A stretch of 22,415 bases of DNA from Oppiella nova (taxonomy: Eukaryota > Arthropoda > Arachnida > Sarcoptiformes > Oppiidae). Location of the stretch: positions 1 through 22,415 of the forward strand of contig CAJPVJ010000432.1 in assembly GCA_905397405.1 (NCBI GenBank), written 5' to 3'. The notes beneath the pieces are model-generated. The model ran no database searches. It was not told where the DNA came from and saw only the letters and a program-made list of their open reading frames with translations. Both the position numbers and the translations under genes were made by a program. This document shows positions 1 to 10,045 of this stretch, one piece after another; positions within the stretch are counted from its first letter, which is position 1; each line of letters begins with the position of its first letter.

Positions 1-2329
1 GACCACTCTTTTTCTCACTTCCGAGGGTCAGTGCCGTCAGACCGACAGCCATGAAGTACACCAACGATATTATCAATCCCGGGGCCACGAAGTCTCGGAA
101 ATTGGACTCTAATGTGCCAAACACTGGCGGGTTCATAAATTTGACTATTGGATCAAACATTGCCGTGTTTTGTCCCGGCTTATACGTATCCATTATTTCT
201 TTCATAAACTTTAGGTCTGCTTCCCTCAGGGTTTTCATCAAAGTTTGCATTATTATGAAATCTCAATTAAATATAAATTTTTCAATTAAAACAACATTAC
301 TATTAACTAGTATGACAGCTAATTACCAGTGAAGTCTCCATAGAATTGAATAGTACTGTTATCGTAGTCTTTATCGGTGGCATTGATTTGAGATTCAAAT
401 CGGTTTATAATACCTGAAGTAAAATCCTTATCGATGATAAGGGCTCCGTATGTACCGTCAGATTCAACTGATTTAAGTGCAGACTCTTTAGATGTGTAAT
501 GTTTCTAATATATTAAAATGTAATTATTAAAAATATTATATTTTAACAAATTATACTACAGTACTATATATGCAGTAACTCACGAATTTAATTGTAGTTG
601 AATTTACATGACTTATAAATGTATGGCTTAGTTTGGTAAACGTATTATCTCTCTCACCGTTATAAAGTGCTATTTGCATATTATATGGTCTTTTCCCAAT
701 ACAAAGACATACTAATATCACACACAATGTTGGTATAATCAGTTGAAATATAAGCGAACTAATAATATGAAAATTATATTTAAATAAGGGTTAGCCAGAA
801 ATAATTAATTTGTTTGTTATTTACGGTTTGTTTCTCATCACTCTAATGGCATTCTTATGTGTTTGCGTTAACACCCTATCCATAGAAGTGACTGAACTTA
901 TCATCTTTTGGTCTCTTATCTCGTCATCCATTAGTACTTTATTACTAAAGAATACATTTCCATTGAAATCCATTCTTCGGGACTCATAATAATTTTCGGG
1001 CATATCTTCGGCCACTTTGTTGCCACACATTCGCAGAAACACTTCTTCGAGATTTTGAGCACAAAAATAGTTTAGCAGGAATTGTGGCGAATGCTCGACC
1101 AATAGTCTACCCTTTCTCATGAGTGCCACCTTAAGCCAATTAAATATAAATAATTAACTAAGTTTTGAACATTTCTTAATGAATTCATACGATATGAGCT
1201 CTTCGGGCCTCTTCTATATAATGGGTGGTTATTATAATAGTCGTGCCCTCCATCTCAGATAACTCCACCAAATGCTCCCAAATTCTGTATTCAATGTAAA
1301 CATTAATTTATTTTAAAAAGTTAATAATAAACTTAATAAATATTATAAAATTTTTTAATTGTTAATTTAATACAATTATGAATGAATACATACTTCTCTT
1401 TGAGCAGTGGATCAGTTCCGACGGTTGGCTCATCTAATATAAGAAATGGTGGATTGTGGACCTATTCATCGATATATGAACTCATTTTATTAAAACATTT
1501 ATTTGTTGTTTAATAGATAAATAAAATTTATATAATTTTTACGAGCGATAGGCACAGAGAGACTCGACGTTTTTGACCACAACTAAAATAATAAAACAAA
1601 CTAAATGATAAAAGTACAATTAAAATTATATTACCAATGTACCTCATGGTGCCAATAAGACAGTCCCCATTGGGCAAATCAAAAAAGTCAACCAGAAACC
1701 TAATCCTTGAATGGATCAGTTCATCACTCATACCATACAATCTGCTGAAGTAATTGAGTGATTCATTTAAAGTGATTTCTTGAAAGAGAGCCAATTCCTC
1801 AATAAATTTATAAATAATATATAAGTTATTTGTATTTAGTTTATTAATTTATGAATTACTTGTGGCATAAAACCAACGCCAATACCCGGTATCTTATTGA
1901 CAGGATGTCCCACGCGTTTGCCATTAATTCTGATTTTGCCAGCTCTCGGTTTGATTAATCCTGGTCAAGTTTAATTTTGAATATAAATTTCCATTTATTA
2001 TAAATTGTGACATTTAGCAAGGAAATTTACCCAATATAAGCTTTAGTAGAGATGTCTTTCCACAGCCACTCGGTCCTAATAACCCATATCTATATTTAAT
2101 TAATAGCTAATTTAGGAATTCTATAAAAAATTATTAAATTAATAAATACATACATGGCACCCTTGGGTACAGACATATTAAGTCTGTCAATAAATCTGAT
2201 TTTTGGATCATATGTAAAATCAATTGATCGTATTTTGACCATTAATTTAGTCCAATCAAGGGATTCAATGTCTTGACTTCTATAAGACTTATTCTTAAAG
2301 TCATCTTCATTTTGTAATTTAAGATACAT
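1..2329 (-). CDS. ABC transporter subfamily H half-transporter, copy A (3' end beyond window)
   Basis: Eleven exons can be placed on the minus strand: 2329-2154, 2089-2031, 1960-1860, 1797-1643, 1582-1543, 1461-1394, 1284-1191, 1129-825, 758-584, 504-327 and 261 to beyond base 1; all junctions are GT-AG and in phase. The start ATG at 2329 matches the start of paralogue B. The nucleotide-binding domain shows Walker A GPSGCGKT (about residues 64-71), a Q-loop in GFMPQ, Walker B LILDEPTVGTDP and an H-loop in TTHYIEEARRA. DEPTVGTDP and the THYIEEAR block point to ABCH rather than ABCG (DEPTSGLD). The membrane domain starts with a helix in exon 9, and the window cuts it after the second helix. By family, it would be a dimeric exporter or lipid transporter; the substrate is unknown. 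The ABC signature reads SCGQ instead of SGGQ, which may weaken ATP hydrolysis at one site. Tandem with copy B. Confidence 0.9.
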
Positions 2330-2829
2330 TTTCTCAAACTTTATATTTTTATTAGTTTACAACTAATTTCAAAATAAGTGTTAGTAATACAGGTTAAAGT
2401 AATATGAAATTATGGAAAACATTTAATTTTAAAAATTGTTTACGATTAGTGTTAAATAAATAATAAAATTTAAAATAAAATCCAGTTTAAAATATTTCCA
2501 GACTGTTGTGTCAAAGTCTGTCTTTTTAAATATTTTGTAGATTAAATAAATTTTAATATTAAAAATCTGGTTAGTAAACAAAATATTGTATTTTAATATG
2601 TGTTTATCAAGGTAATACTTTTAAATAAACTGTTAAAAATTTCAATTGCAGCCACTAATGCTTAAAAATTAAGTTTCAAAAACATAATGATAAAGATAAT
2701 ATAATAAATTATATATAACTTGTTTATTCATATAAATTAATAATTAATCAACTTTTAATTAAATATACTTATTATAAAATAAATAAAATTATAGTTAATA
2801 CACATTACAAACAAATAAAGATAACAAAA
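2330..2829. other. AT-rich intergenic gap between ABCH copies A and B
   Basis: About 500 bp of very AT-rich sequence with no convincing coding stretch. It lies downstream of copy B and upstream of copy A, so it should hold the 3' UTR of B and the promoter of A. A minus-strand AATAAA (plus-strand tttatt at 2723-2728), about 100 bp after the B stop codon, is a plausible poly(A) signal for B. Confidence 0.5.
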
Positions 2830-5659
2830 CTATTTTCTATATCTTAAAATTATTGACGCGAGTAATAGATAAAGAAATATCCAGATAAATATCGATATAA
2901 AACCTAAATAAACGTTTTGGTAGACTATAGTCCAGCCCTTTAACATGACATTACGGAGAGATATTATAGACAGGGTTTGTGGCGTAAAATAGCTGATAGT
3001 CTTGAGCCAGGGGGGCATCCCTTCGAGCGGCCAAATGACGCCCGATATCAAGAAATAGGAATAAAAAGATCCCAACGAAGCCATTATAGCCGAGTTCTCA
3101 TCCTTACACACGGATGATATGACCAGACCTGCCAACCCATCAACACATCCACATAATTAGATTCAATCAAATATGTCATCAAACACTTCATACCGAAACA
3201 CATGCCGCCCAGTCCTTGTAGCAAAACAATGAGTATAATGTAGACAATATTACCCTGGTTGGGCACTTCAAACACCAAAAACGTGAATATCATGAGTAGT
3301 GTTGCCTGTAATACCACTATAAAGAACTGTAGTAAGACTTGTGAGGCGAGAATCTCGTGCATCTTAAGCCCGGCCACCAGCGACCTCTCCAGTAGGCCCT
3401 CCTTTCGCTCCACTACTAGTGTCAGTGCCGTCAGACCCACGGCCATGAAGTAAATGACAGATATTATGATTCCTGGTGCCATAAAATCTCGAAAATTGGG
3501 ATCAATAGAGCCATAGACGGGTGGGTCCATGAATTTGACGAGCGGATCATATAGTCTAAACTGTTTCTTAATCAAAGGATCTTGGTTAATCAGCAAATAT
3601 GTATTCATTGTCTCTCTCATGAAAGACAACTCGGCGTCAATTAAGGCTTTGGTCAGCGTTTCCGTTATTATCATATCTATATAATAATAGTAATAAACAT
3701 TTTGAAAATATAATAATTTAGTGATCAATACATTATATACCTGTAAAGTCCCCGAAGAACTGAATGGTACTGCTGTCGATGTCTTCATCGGTGGCCTTAA
3801 ACTGGTTAACAAATCTGTTGAAGAGGGCAGACGTGAAGTTTTTGTCAAAAACAATAGCACCGTATGTATCGCCAGAATATCGCACCGCATTGTAAGCGCT
3901 TTCATTTGATGAATAGTGTTTCTATCGGTATTAACAAAACATATATTAGTTTAAAATGAACACAATTGTTTAAAATCATACCAGGTTAATAGTCTTATTA
4001 TTGACTTGACGGAGAAAAGTTGTACTTAATGTTGTCACTTGGGAACCGTTTGTCGTGAAATTATCATATTCCCCGTTATAGACGGCTATCTGAATATTGT
4101 ATGGTTTGGTTCCGATGCATAAACAGAATATTATTATACAGATTGTCGGCAAAATGGTCTCAAATAGTAGTAAACTATTAAATAAAAATCATTATTAAAA
4201 ATAGAAATTTATTTTAAACAAGATTTAAATTTACGGTTTGTTTCTCATAAGTCTGATCCCATTTTTATACGTTTGGGTTAACACTCGTTTAGTAGATGTA
4301 ACCGAAGTTTTTTGTATCATTTTGTCTGTCATTTCCTTATCCTTTGGTTTTTCATTTGAAACTAAGTTATCGCTACTGTCTATACTTCTGGTGTTGTAGT
4401 AATTCTGTGGCATAATTGCCGACCTATTTCTGTCACACATTTTCAGAAACACTTCCTCCAGATTTTGGACACAAAAATGATTCAATAGATATTGTGGCGA
4501 ATGTTCAACCAGTAGTCTTCCCTCTCTCATCAGTGATATCTTAATTCAATTAAATTCAATTCAATCGTTAAAAATATTGAATAAAACACATCCCGATGTC
4601 TATTACCACGTGTGCTCTTCGGGCCTCTTCGATATAATGAGTGGTTATTATAATAGTTGTCGACTCCTTTCGGGATAACACCACCAAATGCTCCCAAATC
4701 CTATCAATAATTATCAAATAAAACATGTAATTAATTTGTTGATAACTTTTCTACTGGACAAACCTCTCTCTCAACACCGGATCAGTACCAACAGTGGGCT
4801 CATCCAATATAAGAAGTGGTGGATTGTGTACCTGAAGATTAACACAAAGTTATAAAAAAATATAATATTTTAAATTAAAAATTATTTTACAAGAGATAGC
4901 GATAAGGAAACCCGTCGCTTTTGTCCACCACTGAAATTATTTCATAAATAATTAGTAATTTCATTTAAACATTGATTACACGGACACATACCTCATGGTA
5001 CCAATAAGTCTGTCCGCATCGGGCAGATCCAAAAAGTCTACCAAAAACTTAATCCTCGAAAGCGTCAACTCATCGCTCATACCATACAATCGGCTGAAGT
5101 ATTTGAGCGCTTCGTTTAGTGTGATCTCTTGAAAGAGAGCCAATTCCTCCAATTCACACACAAATTAGTATTTATTTTTGTCAACATTTACTACATTTTG
5201 TATTACTTGAGGCATAAATCCAACGCCAATACCCGGGATATTGTTAGCAGAACTACCCGGTGGTTTACCATTGATTTGAATAGTACCAGATTTTGGTTTT
5301 ATTAGGCCTTTAATTAAATTATAATTAAAAGTTTGATTATATTTTTTGTATGAAGACCTTTTACCTAAAATAAGTCTCAATAAAGTAGTCTTTCCACAGC
5401 CACTCGGACCCAGTAATCCATATCTGAGATAAAAACCAATTATTAACAAATTCTTTAACTCAAGAATATTGACATACATTGCACTCTTAGGTACAGACAT
5501 ATTGAGTTTGTCTATAAAGCCTTTGCTGTCATATTTGAAACAAACTTTTCGTATTTCAACCATTAATTTGTTCCAATCGAGTGACTCTATATTCCCGGAA
5601 AGAGACTCCGACTTTGGGCCACCACTGCCCATGTCATCACTTCTTGTCTTAATATACAT
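2830..5659 (-). CDS. ABC transporter subfamily H half-transporter, copy B (complete, 719 aa)
   Basis: Twelve exons on the minus strand: 5659-5478, 5423-5365, 5307-5207, 5146-4992, 4930-4891, 4831-4764, 4700-4607, 4539-4235, 4174-3982, 3921-3741, 3676-3194 and 3128-2830. Together they give 2160 nt, exactly 720 codons including the stop. Walker A GPSGCGKT is at residues 66-73, the Q-loop at Q114, the signature SGGQ at 166-169, Walker B LILDEP ends at 191, and the H-loop histidine is 223. Helix 1 is near residues 337-357. An extracellular loop of about 170 residues follows, then helices near 530-550, 565-590, 598-625, 630-650 and 690-712. This NBD-then-TMD order is that of an ABCG/ABCH half-transporter, and TVGTDP favours ABCH. 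Half-transporters must dimerise; the substrate is unknown. Exon 5, only 40 nt, carries the ABC signature. Introns are 54-67 bp, and introns 1 and 2 are multiples of three without stops. Confidence 0.95.
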
Positions 5660-6622
5660 TTTGTTCAAATTAGATGTTATATCGTATTTGGAAATTTAAT
5701 TTTTATATAACTTAAAATTCAAATATAATTTTACTTTTTCAAATGTCTGATAATCTCTCATGATATAGTTGAGAGATAATAATAATTATTATTAATTTAG
5801 CATACAAAATGTTCAATTATTAACAAAACAGAAGTTATGTCACGGAAACAGATTTCATACATCAAACATAAGTTATTCAGAATACATACTAAATCCTCTG
5901 TCATCCAAGTTTTTAGTAAATTAATTGTTTGTTAGAAAAACTAAGAAAACTTTTAATTGAATACAACATCTATTTACAATACATTACTAGAGTAAATAAG
6001 ATATAGACAATATTCTACTGTTTATTTTGTGAAAACTTCACAGATTAGACAATTATTATTTGTTTTATTATTATGAATCTATTCAAATCACTACTATTAG
6101 CAGTAGTTTATCGATACAAATGACTTATTTCTCAATCTGTAACTTAAATGCCAGTATTTTATAAGCATTTATAACTAATAATTATATTAAATTCTATATT
6201 TATAAGATTATTTTACTGATAAATTCAATTGTGTTTTGAATAGAAATTGAAAGTGTTATGCAAATACCGAGAAAGTCATAGAAATTATTAGTCCAAAGGT
6301 ATTTATAAAATTTAATCAACAATTTACTGAAGTATCCATTTATCTTATAAGGAAATAATCCTGTGTTTTCAATATAATCTCAATAAACTTTTCATAAATA
6401 AGATAAATTAATTAATACTGTTTGTCATTCCTCATTATATAATAATAGTTTGAATTATTATGTGAATCTCATTGAACAAAACTATCAGAAAAAAAAATGT
6501 TTTCAAATTAGCATTTGTTAGAAAATCTTTGGGCAAAAAACAAAATCCTTTCACAAAAGTGATTCAAACGATAAGAAACTGAAGGTTAAGTGGAAACAAG
6601 AAAAATAAAACTGAATGAAAAA
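5660..6622. other. AT-rich intergenic region upstream of ABCH copy B
   Basis: Nearly 1 kb without a supported gene. It should contain the promoter of copy B and the 3' UTR of the small membrane protein at 6623-7093. A short perfect hairpin is visible about 100 bp upstream of the B start: ATCTCTCA at 5753-5760 pairs with TGAGAGAT at 5770-5777 across a 9-base loop. It is followed at once by the AT palindrome AATAATAATTATTATT (5778-5793). I see no other structure. Confidence 0.45.
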
Positions 6623-7093
6623 CTAATGAATGGCACTGAATATGATTAAAAAGATTACAAGAAAAACCACTGCACCATAAATTATTGTCAACATTAAAGA
6701 TCTCTGACATACCTGTTGATCACCAGTCCCTATAGATAGCTTTGAATCATATCTCGCACCACCTCTGCCAATATGATCACTCACGACAATACCCATCTCA
6801 TCGCCCGATAGGCTCTCATTATCAACCGTCGACTTCACCCCTTTTAAGGCATCCCCGACCGAGGACTGACCGGTAATGTTACTGTCATTTCTGAGTTTGC
6901 TTTTCTTCGTCTGTTTTGTCTTTTTAGTGAATCTTTCGCTAAATCTAAACAAATTTCTGCCATTCTTTGAGTTCATGTGATTTTCGGACGACTGTTGCGC
7001 GAGTTTGGCGGCCGTTGCCGACGACTCTATGGGCACATCATTGGCGACACCCGTACACGACTCCGACGGTAACGCACGGCTCTTCACCTCCAT
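6623..7093 (-). CDS. Small lysine-rich, tail-anchored membrane protein, unknown function (156 aa)
   Basis: One open frame of 156 codons, with GC content and codon use well above the flanks. I recognise no family. Residues 1-40 are polar and rich in Ser and Ala. Residues about 43-70 are strongly basic, with Lys/Arg clusters such as KKTKQTKKSK. Residues about 131-155 form one hydrophobic helix (LTIIYGAVVFLVIFLIIFSA) ending two residues before the C-terminus, so a tail-anchored protein with a cytosolic N-terminus is the simplest reading. The ATG at 7093 lies inside a 127-bp tandem duplication whose second copy adds an upstream ATG in another frame. A donor-like CAG/GTATGT sits just before the helix, but the only nearby acceptor gives a 43-nt intron and an immediate stop, so I treat the gene as unspliced at its 3' end. 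It is divergent from La, about 1.1 kb away. Confidence 0.65.
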   Translation of the reverse strand: MEVKSRALPSESCTGVANDVPIESSATAAKLAQQSSENHMNSKNGRNLFRFSERFTKKTKQTKKSKLRNDSNITGQSSVGDALKGVKSTVDNESLSGDEMGIVVSDHIGRGGARYDSKLSIGTGDQQVCQRSLMLTIIYGAVVFLVIFLIIFSAIH

Positions 7094-7232
7094 ATTAATA
7101 CATGATGATTTTCGGACGACTGTTGCGCGAGTTTGGCGGCCGTTGCCGACGACTCTATGGGCACATCATTGGCGACACCCGTACACGACTCCGACGGTAA
7201 CGCACGGCTCTTCACCTCCATATTAATACATG
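6978..7232. repeat. Perfect 127-bp tandem direct duplication over the 5' end of the small membrane-protein gene
   Basis: Bases 6978-7104 and 7106-7232 are identical by eye along their full length, separated by one base (period 128). Each unit holds the ATTAATAT leader, the initiator ATG and about the first 38 codons. Because 128 is not a multiple of three, the outer copy cannot extend the protein in frame. Identity without any change implies a very recent event or an assembly collapse/expansion error. Confidence 0.95.
7084..7221 (-). other. Upstream ORF (45 codons) created by the tandem duplication
   Basis: The outer duplicate keeps its ATG at 7221 and reads the same first 38 codons as the real protein. 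It then leaves frame at the repeat junction and stops at a TGA (7086-7084) that overlaps the true start codon at 7093. If transcription begins upstream of 7221, ribosomes would meet this ORF first, and its stop-start overlap could lower or reinitiate translation of the main protein. Whether it is transcribed cannot be seen here. Confidence 0.5.
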
Positions 7233-8249
7233 TTTTATGAAAGTTTACAGTAATTTACAGATAATCTCAAGTCATAAATAGAAAATTGTGTTCATTTGTT
7301 CAGAAAATCAATAATTTAAGTCCAAAATCAAAGCTAAAAACACGTGAATTCTTATCGCATGCTTAATATTGTTGTTATTTTGGATAGTTATAGAGAAATC
7401 AATTAATAGATTAAGTATTGATAGCGTGTTGAGTATCAGGTATTAGTACTCAATGACATAATTAGGATCATTGAATGTCTGGGTTGAGTGGGAATGAGTG
7501 GTATGAGTGCCTCGGAGTCATGCAAACAATCTTTGAGCTTAAAATTGGGTCAATCCTTGTGTTCGCTATTGTAACACATTATATAATTATATAATTCATA
7601 ACAAAACCAATAATTTTTAGTTAATTGCTTGTAATTAATAAACAAAAGAAATTATTTTTGCAGTCATAAACAATTAACACAATTATTTATACAGAATATT
7701 CTTGAAAAAATACTCGAATATACTGTGAATTGAAAATTTACACATGAAATATATTTTTAAAGTTCTCATTTATCCTAAAAACCTATGTAAAAATCTTAAA
7801 TTGTCTAGTACAGTTAAATAATTAGATAGCAAAAATTAATTTCCAAATACATATGATACCTAGCTCACTTTACGCGTACACAATTAAATTAAGCACGAAT
7901 AATCACAAAACATTAATTAAATTATCTCTAATATAAAAGTAATCTAGGTACTGTATTAATATGAATCAAATCATATGAAAGTAACTTATTTGCCGCTTTA
8001 GAAACAATTATAAAACAAATGAGTATTTAATAAATTCATTTGCAATTGACGTGTAAATGAAACGAAAAAAGGTTTTCCAACCGATTGTCACGTTGTCTAT
8101 GAGGGGGACACGGATTGGGAGACCAGACGAGAGCCAAAAGTGAGTCGAAAACCCAACGATTGTGTGAACTGTTTGACGACTTCACGCATTGAGAACACGT
8201 CTCATCTGAAGAGCCATTGCATTGACTCATACGACACAACTCCGGAAGA
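7233..8249. other. Intergenic region between divergent small membrane-protein gene and La
   Basis: About 1 kb, mostly AT-rich, turning GC-richer from about 8050, which probably marks the La promoter or 5' UTR. The two neighbours are transcribed away from each other, so both promoters should lie here. I see no supported ORF or RNA gene. A short minus-strand reading frame at 8036-8260 has no protein-like features and runs antisense to the La leader. Confidence 0.45.
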
Positions 8250-9415
8250 ATGGGCGCCACAGACAGGAAGAGAGTGATCGATCAGTTGGAGTACTACTTC
8301 TCGGACGTGAATCTCATGAACGACCACTTCATGAGACGCGTCGCCCACAAGAACAACGGCTGTAAGACGAGCCACTCAATCGCATCCCACTTACCATTCA
8401 TGGCATTCAATGACATCTCTTCGCCAACAGGGCTTCCGATGAAGACATTGATGCGATTCCGACGTCTGAACGCTTTGGTCAACAACTCGATGGATGTGTT
8501 GACGGACGCCGTGAAGAACTCGTCGTCCGATTTGATCGAAACGAATGACACCATCGATGGGATCCGTCGAAAGCCATGCAAACCATTGCCGCAGATGTCG
8601 GATCAACTGATGGCGAGTGTAGACGAGCGCACGGTTTACGCGAAGGGCTTCCCGAAGGAGGCGACCGTCGCTGAGCTGATCCAATGGGCGCAACGCTTCG
8701 ATGGCTTTGTTTCGCTCCAAATCGGTCGCCACCGAAGCGGCCGTCGCTTCAGTGGAAGTCTTTTCATGACATTCACCGACAAGTGTTTGGCCGACAAAAT
8801 GCGGAACCAATTGGGCGTCAAATACAACGACAATGAGCTGCAGATGGAAACCAAATTGGAGTACAATTTCCGCACAAAGGCTTTCATTAATGTGCAGAAG
8901 CTTAAGAGGTATGCCATCAATACATCCAATGATATATCAATTGAATTCTTGTGATTAACAGTCAGCCGAAGACCAATGGTGTGAGTAATGGATTGTCCGC
9001 CAAAGACCTGATTCCCGACAAATCAGTGGTGATTAAGATAATGGGTTTAAAGCGAAGCGTTTCCACGGATCGGCTCAAGAAGTTCTTCACGCCTTACGGG
9101 AAAGTGGTTTACTGTGGGCGCCATCCGGACGGCCACTGTTTAGTTCAGTTCGCCAACTCTTTGGACACTTTGAACGGCTTGTCAGCGATTATGGCGCCAA
9201 CAAATGGCGGAATTGATCCAAAGATGGTGATCAACGGTCAGGAAGTGTCGGCTCAGGTGTTGAGCGGCGACGAGGAGAAGCAGTTCTGGATTGTGGCCAA
9301 CCATAAGAAGTCGGTTCGCAGTAAACGCAGAGAGAAGTTGAACCACAAGAAGGACCGGAAACGGACGGCCAGTCAGACCGGCGACCAAAGCGCCAAACGG
9401 TTGGCACAGAACTAA
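8250..9415 (+). CDS. SSB: La protein (LARP3/SSB), RNA polymerase III transcript chaperone, 347 aa
   Basis: Three exons: 8250-8361, 8431-8908 and 8962-9415, 1044 nt in phase. La binds the 3' UUU-OH of new RNA polymerase III transcripts in the nucleus and helps tRNA maturation. The La motif spans residues 1-80 (QLEYYFSDVNL, then NNGWLPMKTLMRFRRLN once the 69-nt intron is removed). Residues that contact UUU-OH in human La are present: Gln12, Tyr15, Tyr16, Asp25, Phe27 and Phe47, equivalent to human Q20, Y23, Y24, D33, F35 and F55. RRM1 begins near residue 110 (TVYAKGFPKEAT, later GSLFMTF). A second RRM follows from about residue 215 (VVIKIMGLKRSVSTDRLKKFF, shortened here to its core IKIMGL). The Lys/Arg-rich tail suits nuclear localisation. 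Intron 1 is a stop-free multiple of three, so retention would add 23 residues inside the La motif. The left arm of the inverted repeat starts 36 bp after the stop. Confidence 0.95.
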
Positions 9416-9451
9416 TGGACAGGACTTACGGACTCAGGACTTACGCTATGA

Positions 9452-10045
9452 AATAAGTAACACCTATACGTAAAGAATTTATATTTTATTATTATGCAAT
9501 ATGAGTATTTATTTTTAGCATTTGTTATGAGATGTTATAATTTTTCATGATATTTTAAATGTTAATAATTGATATTTTCGACATTTTACAGTAAAACCTG
9601 AATTTATTTCTGATGAAGAATTGAGTTAAAGTGAATTTCTGTTGTACTGTATAATTTATATTTGTATTTTATTCTTGGAAAATGTGATTTATGTTGAATT
9701 TTTACTTTTCAAATGTTTATCATAATGGTGATAATTCGCCTTAATATATAATAAAATCTCTCTTTTCAAACATATACATTAATCTTGATAAAATTTTATG
9801 TAAAAATATCAATTAATTTATTAGTAATTTTACATACAATATACCGGTAGTATGTGATCAACTGACACTAGTCAACATGTGTTTAGTCTGAAGTTATAAC
9901 TGTTAGTAAAATATTTTAAATGAATAGTACCATTAAAATCTATTTAAACAAATAAAATAACTTTTTTGTATAAGTTATACAAGTGCTTTAAATAAATTAT
10001 ACAATTAAATAATTACATAATTTATTTAAATAATTAATTTCTAAA
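9452..10045. other. Gene-free part of left arm between La and ABCH copy C
   Basis: About 600 bp of AT-rich sequence, mirrored at 21590-22184. It contains the presumed promoter of copy C and probably the poly(A) site of La: the first clear plus-strand AATAAA after the La stop codon is at 9750-9755. The same sequence, inverted, serves as the 3' region of copy E and the promoter of copy D. No ORF is supported. Confidence 0.5.

Noticed and set aside
1-5659. ABCG (white/scarlet-type) assignment for the transporters
   Set aside because: Walker B is followed by TVGTDP and the H-loop block is TTHYIEEAR, as in ABCH; ABCG proteins typically have DEPTSGLD.
8294-8929. Three long minus-strand reading frames (up to 139 codons) opposite La
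   Set aside because: They lie antisense to confirmed La exons with conserved La-motif and RRM residues; the GC-rich coding strand keeps the other strand open. Their translations show no domain features.
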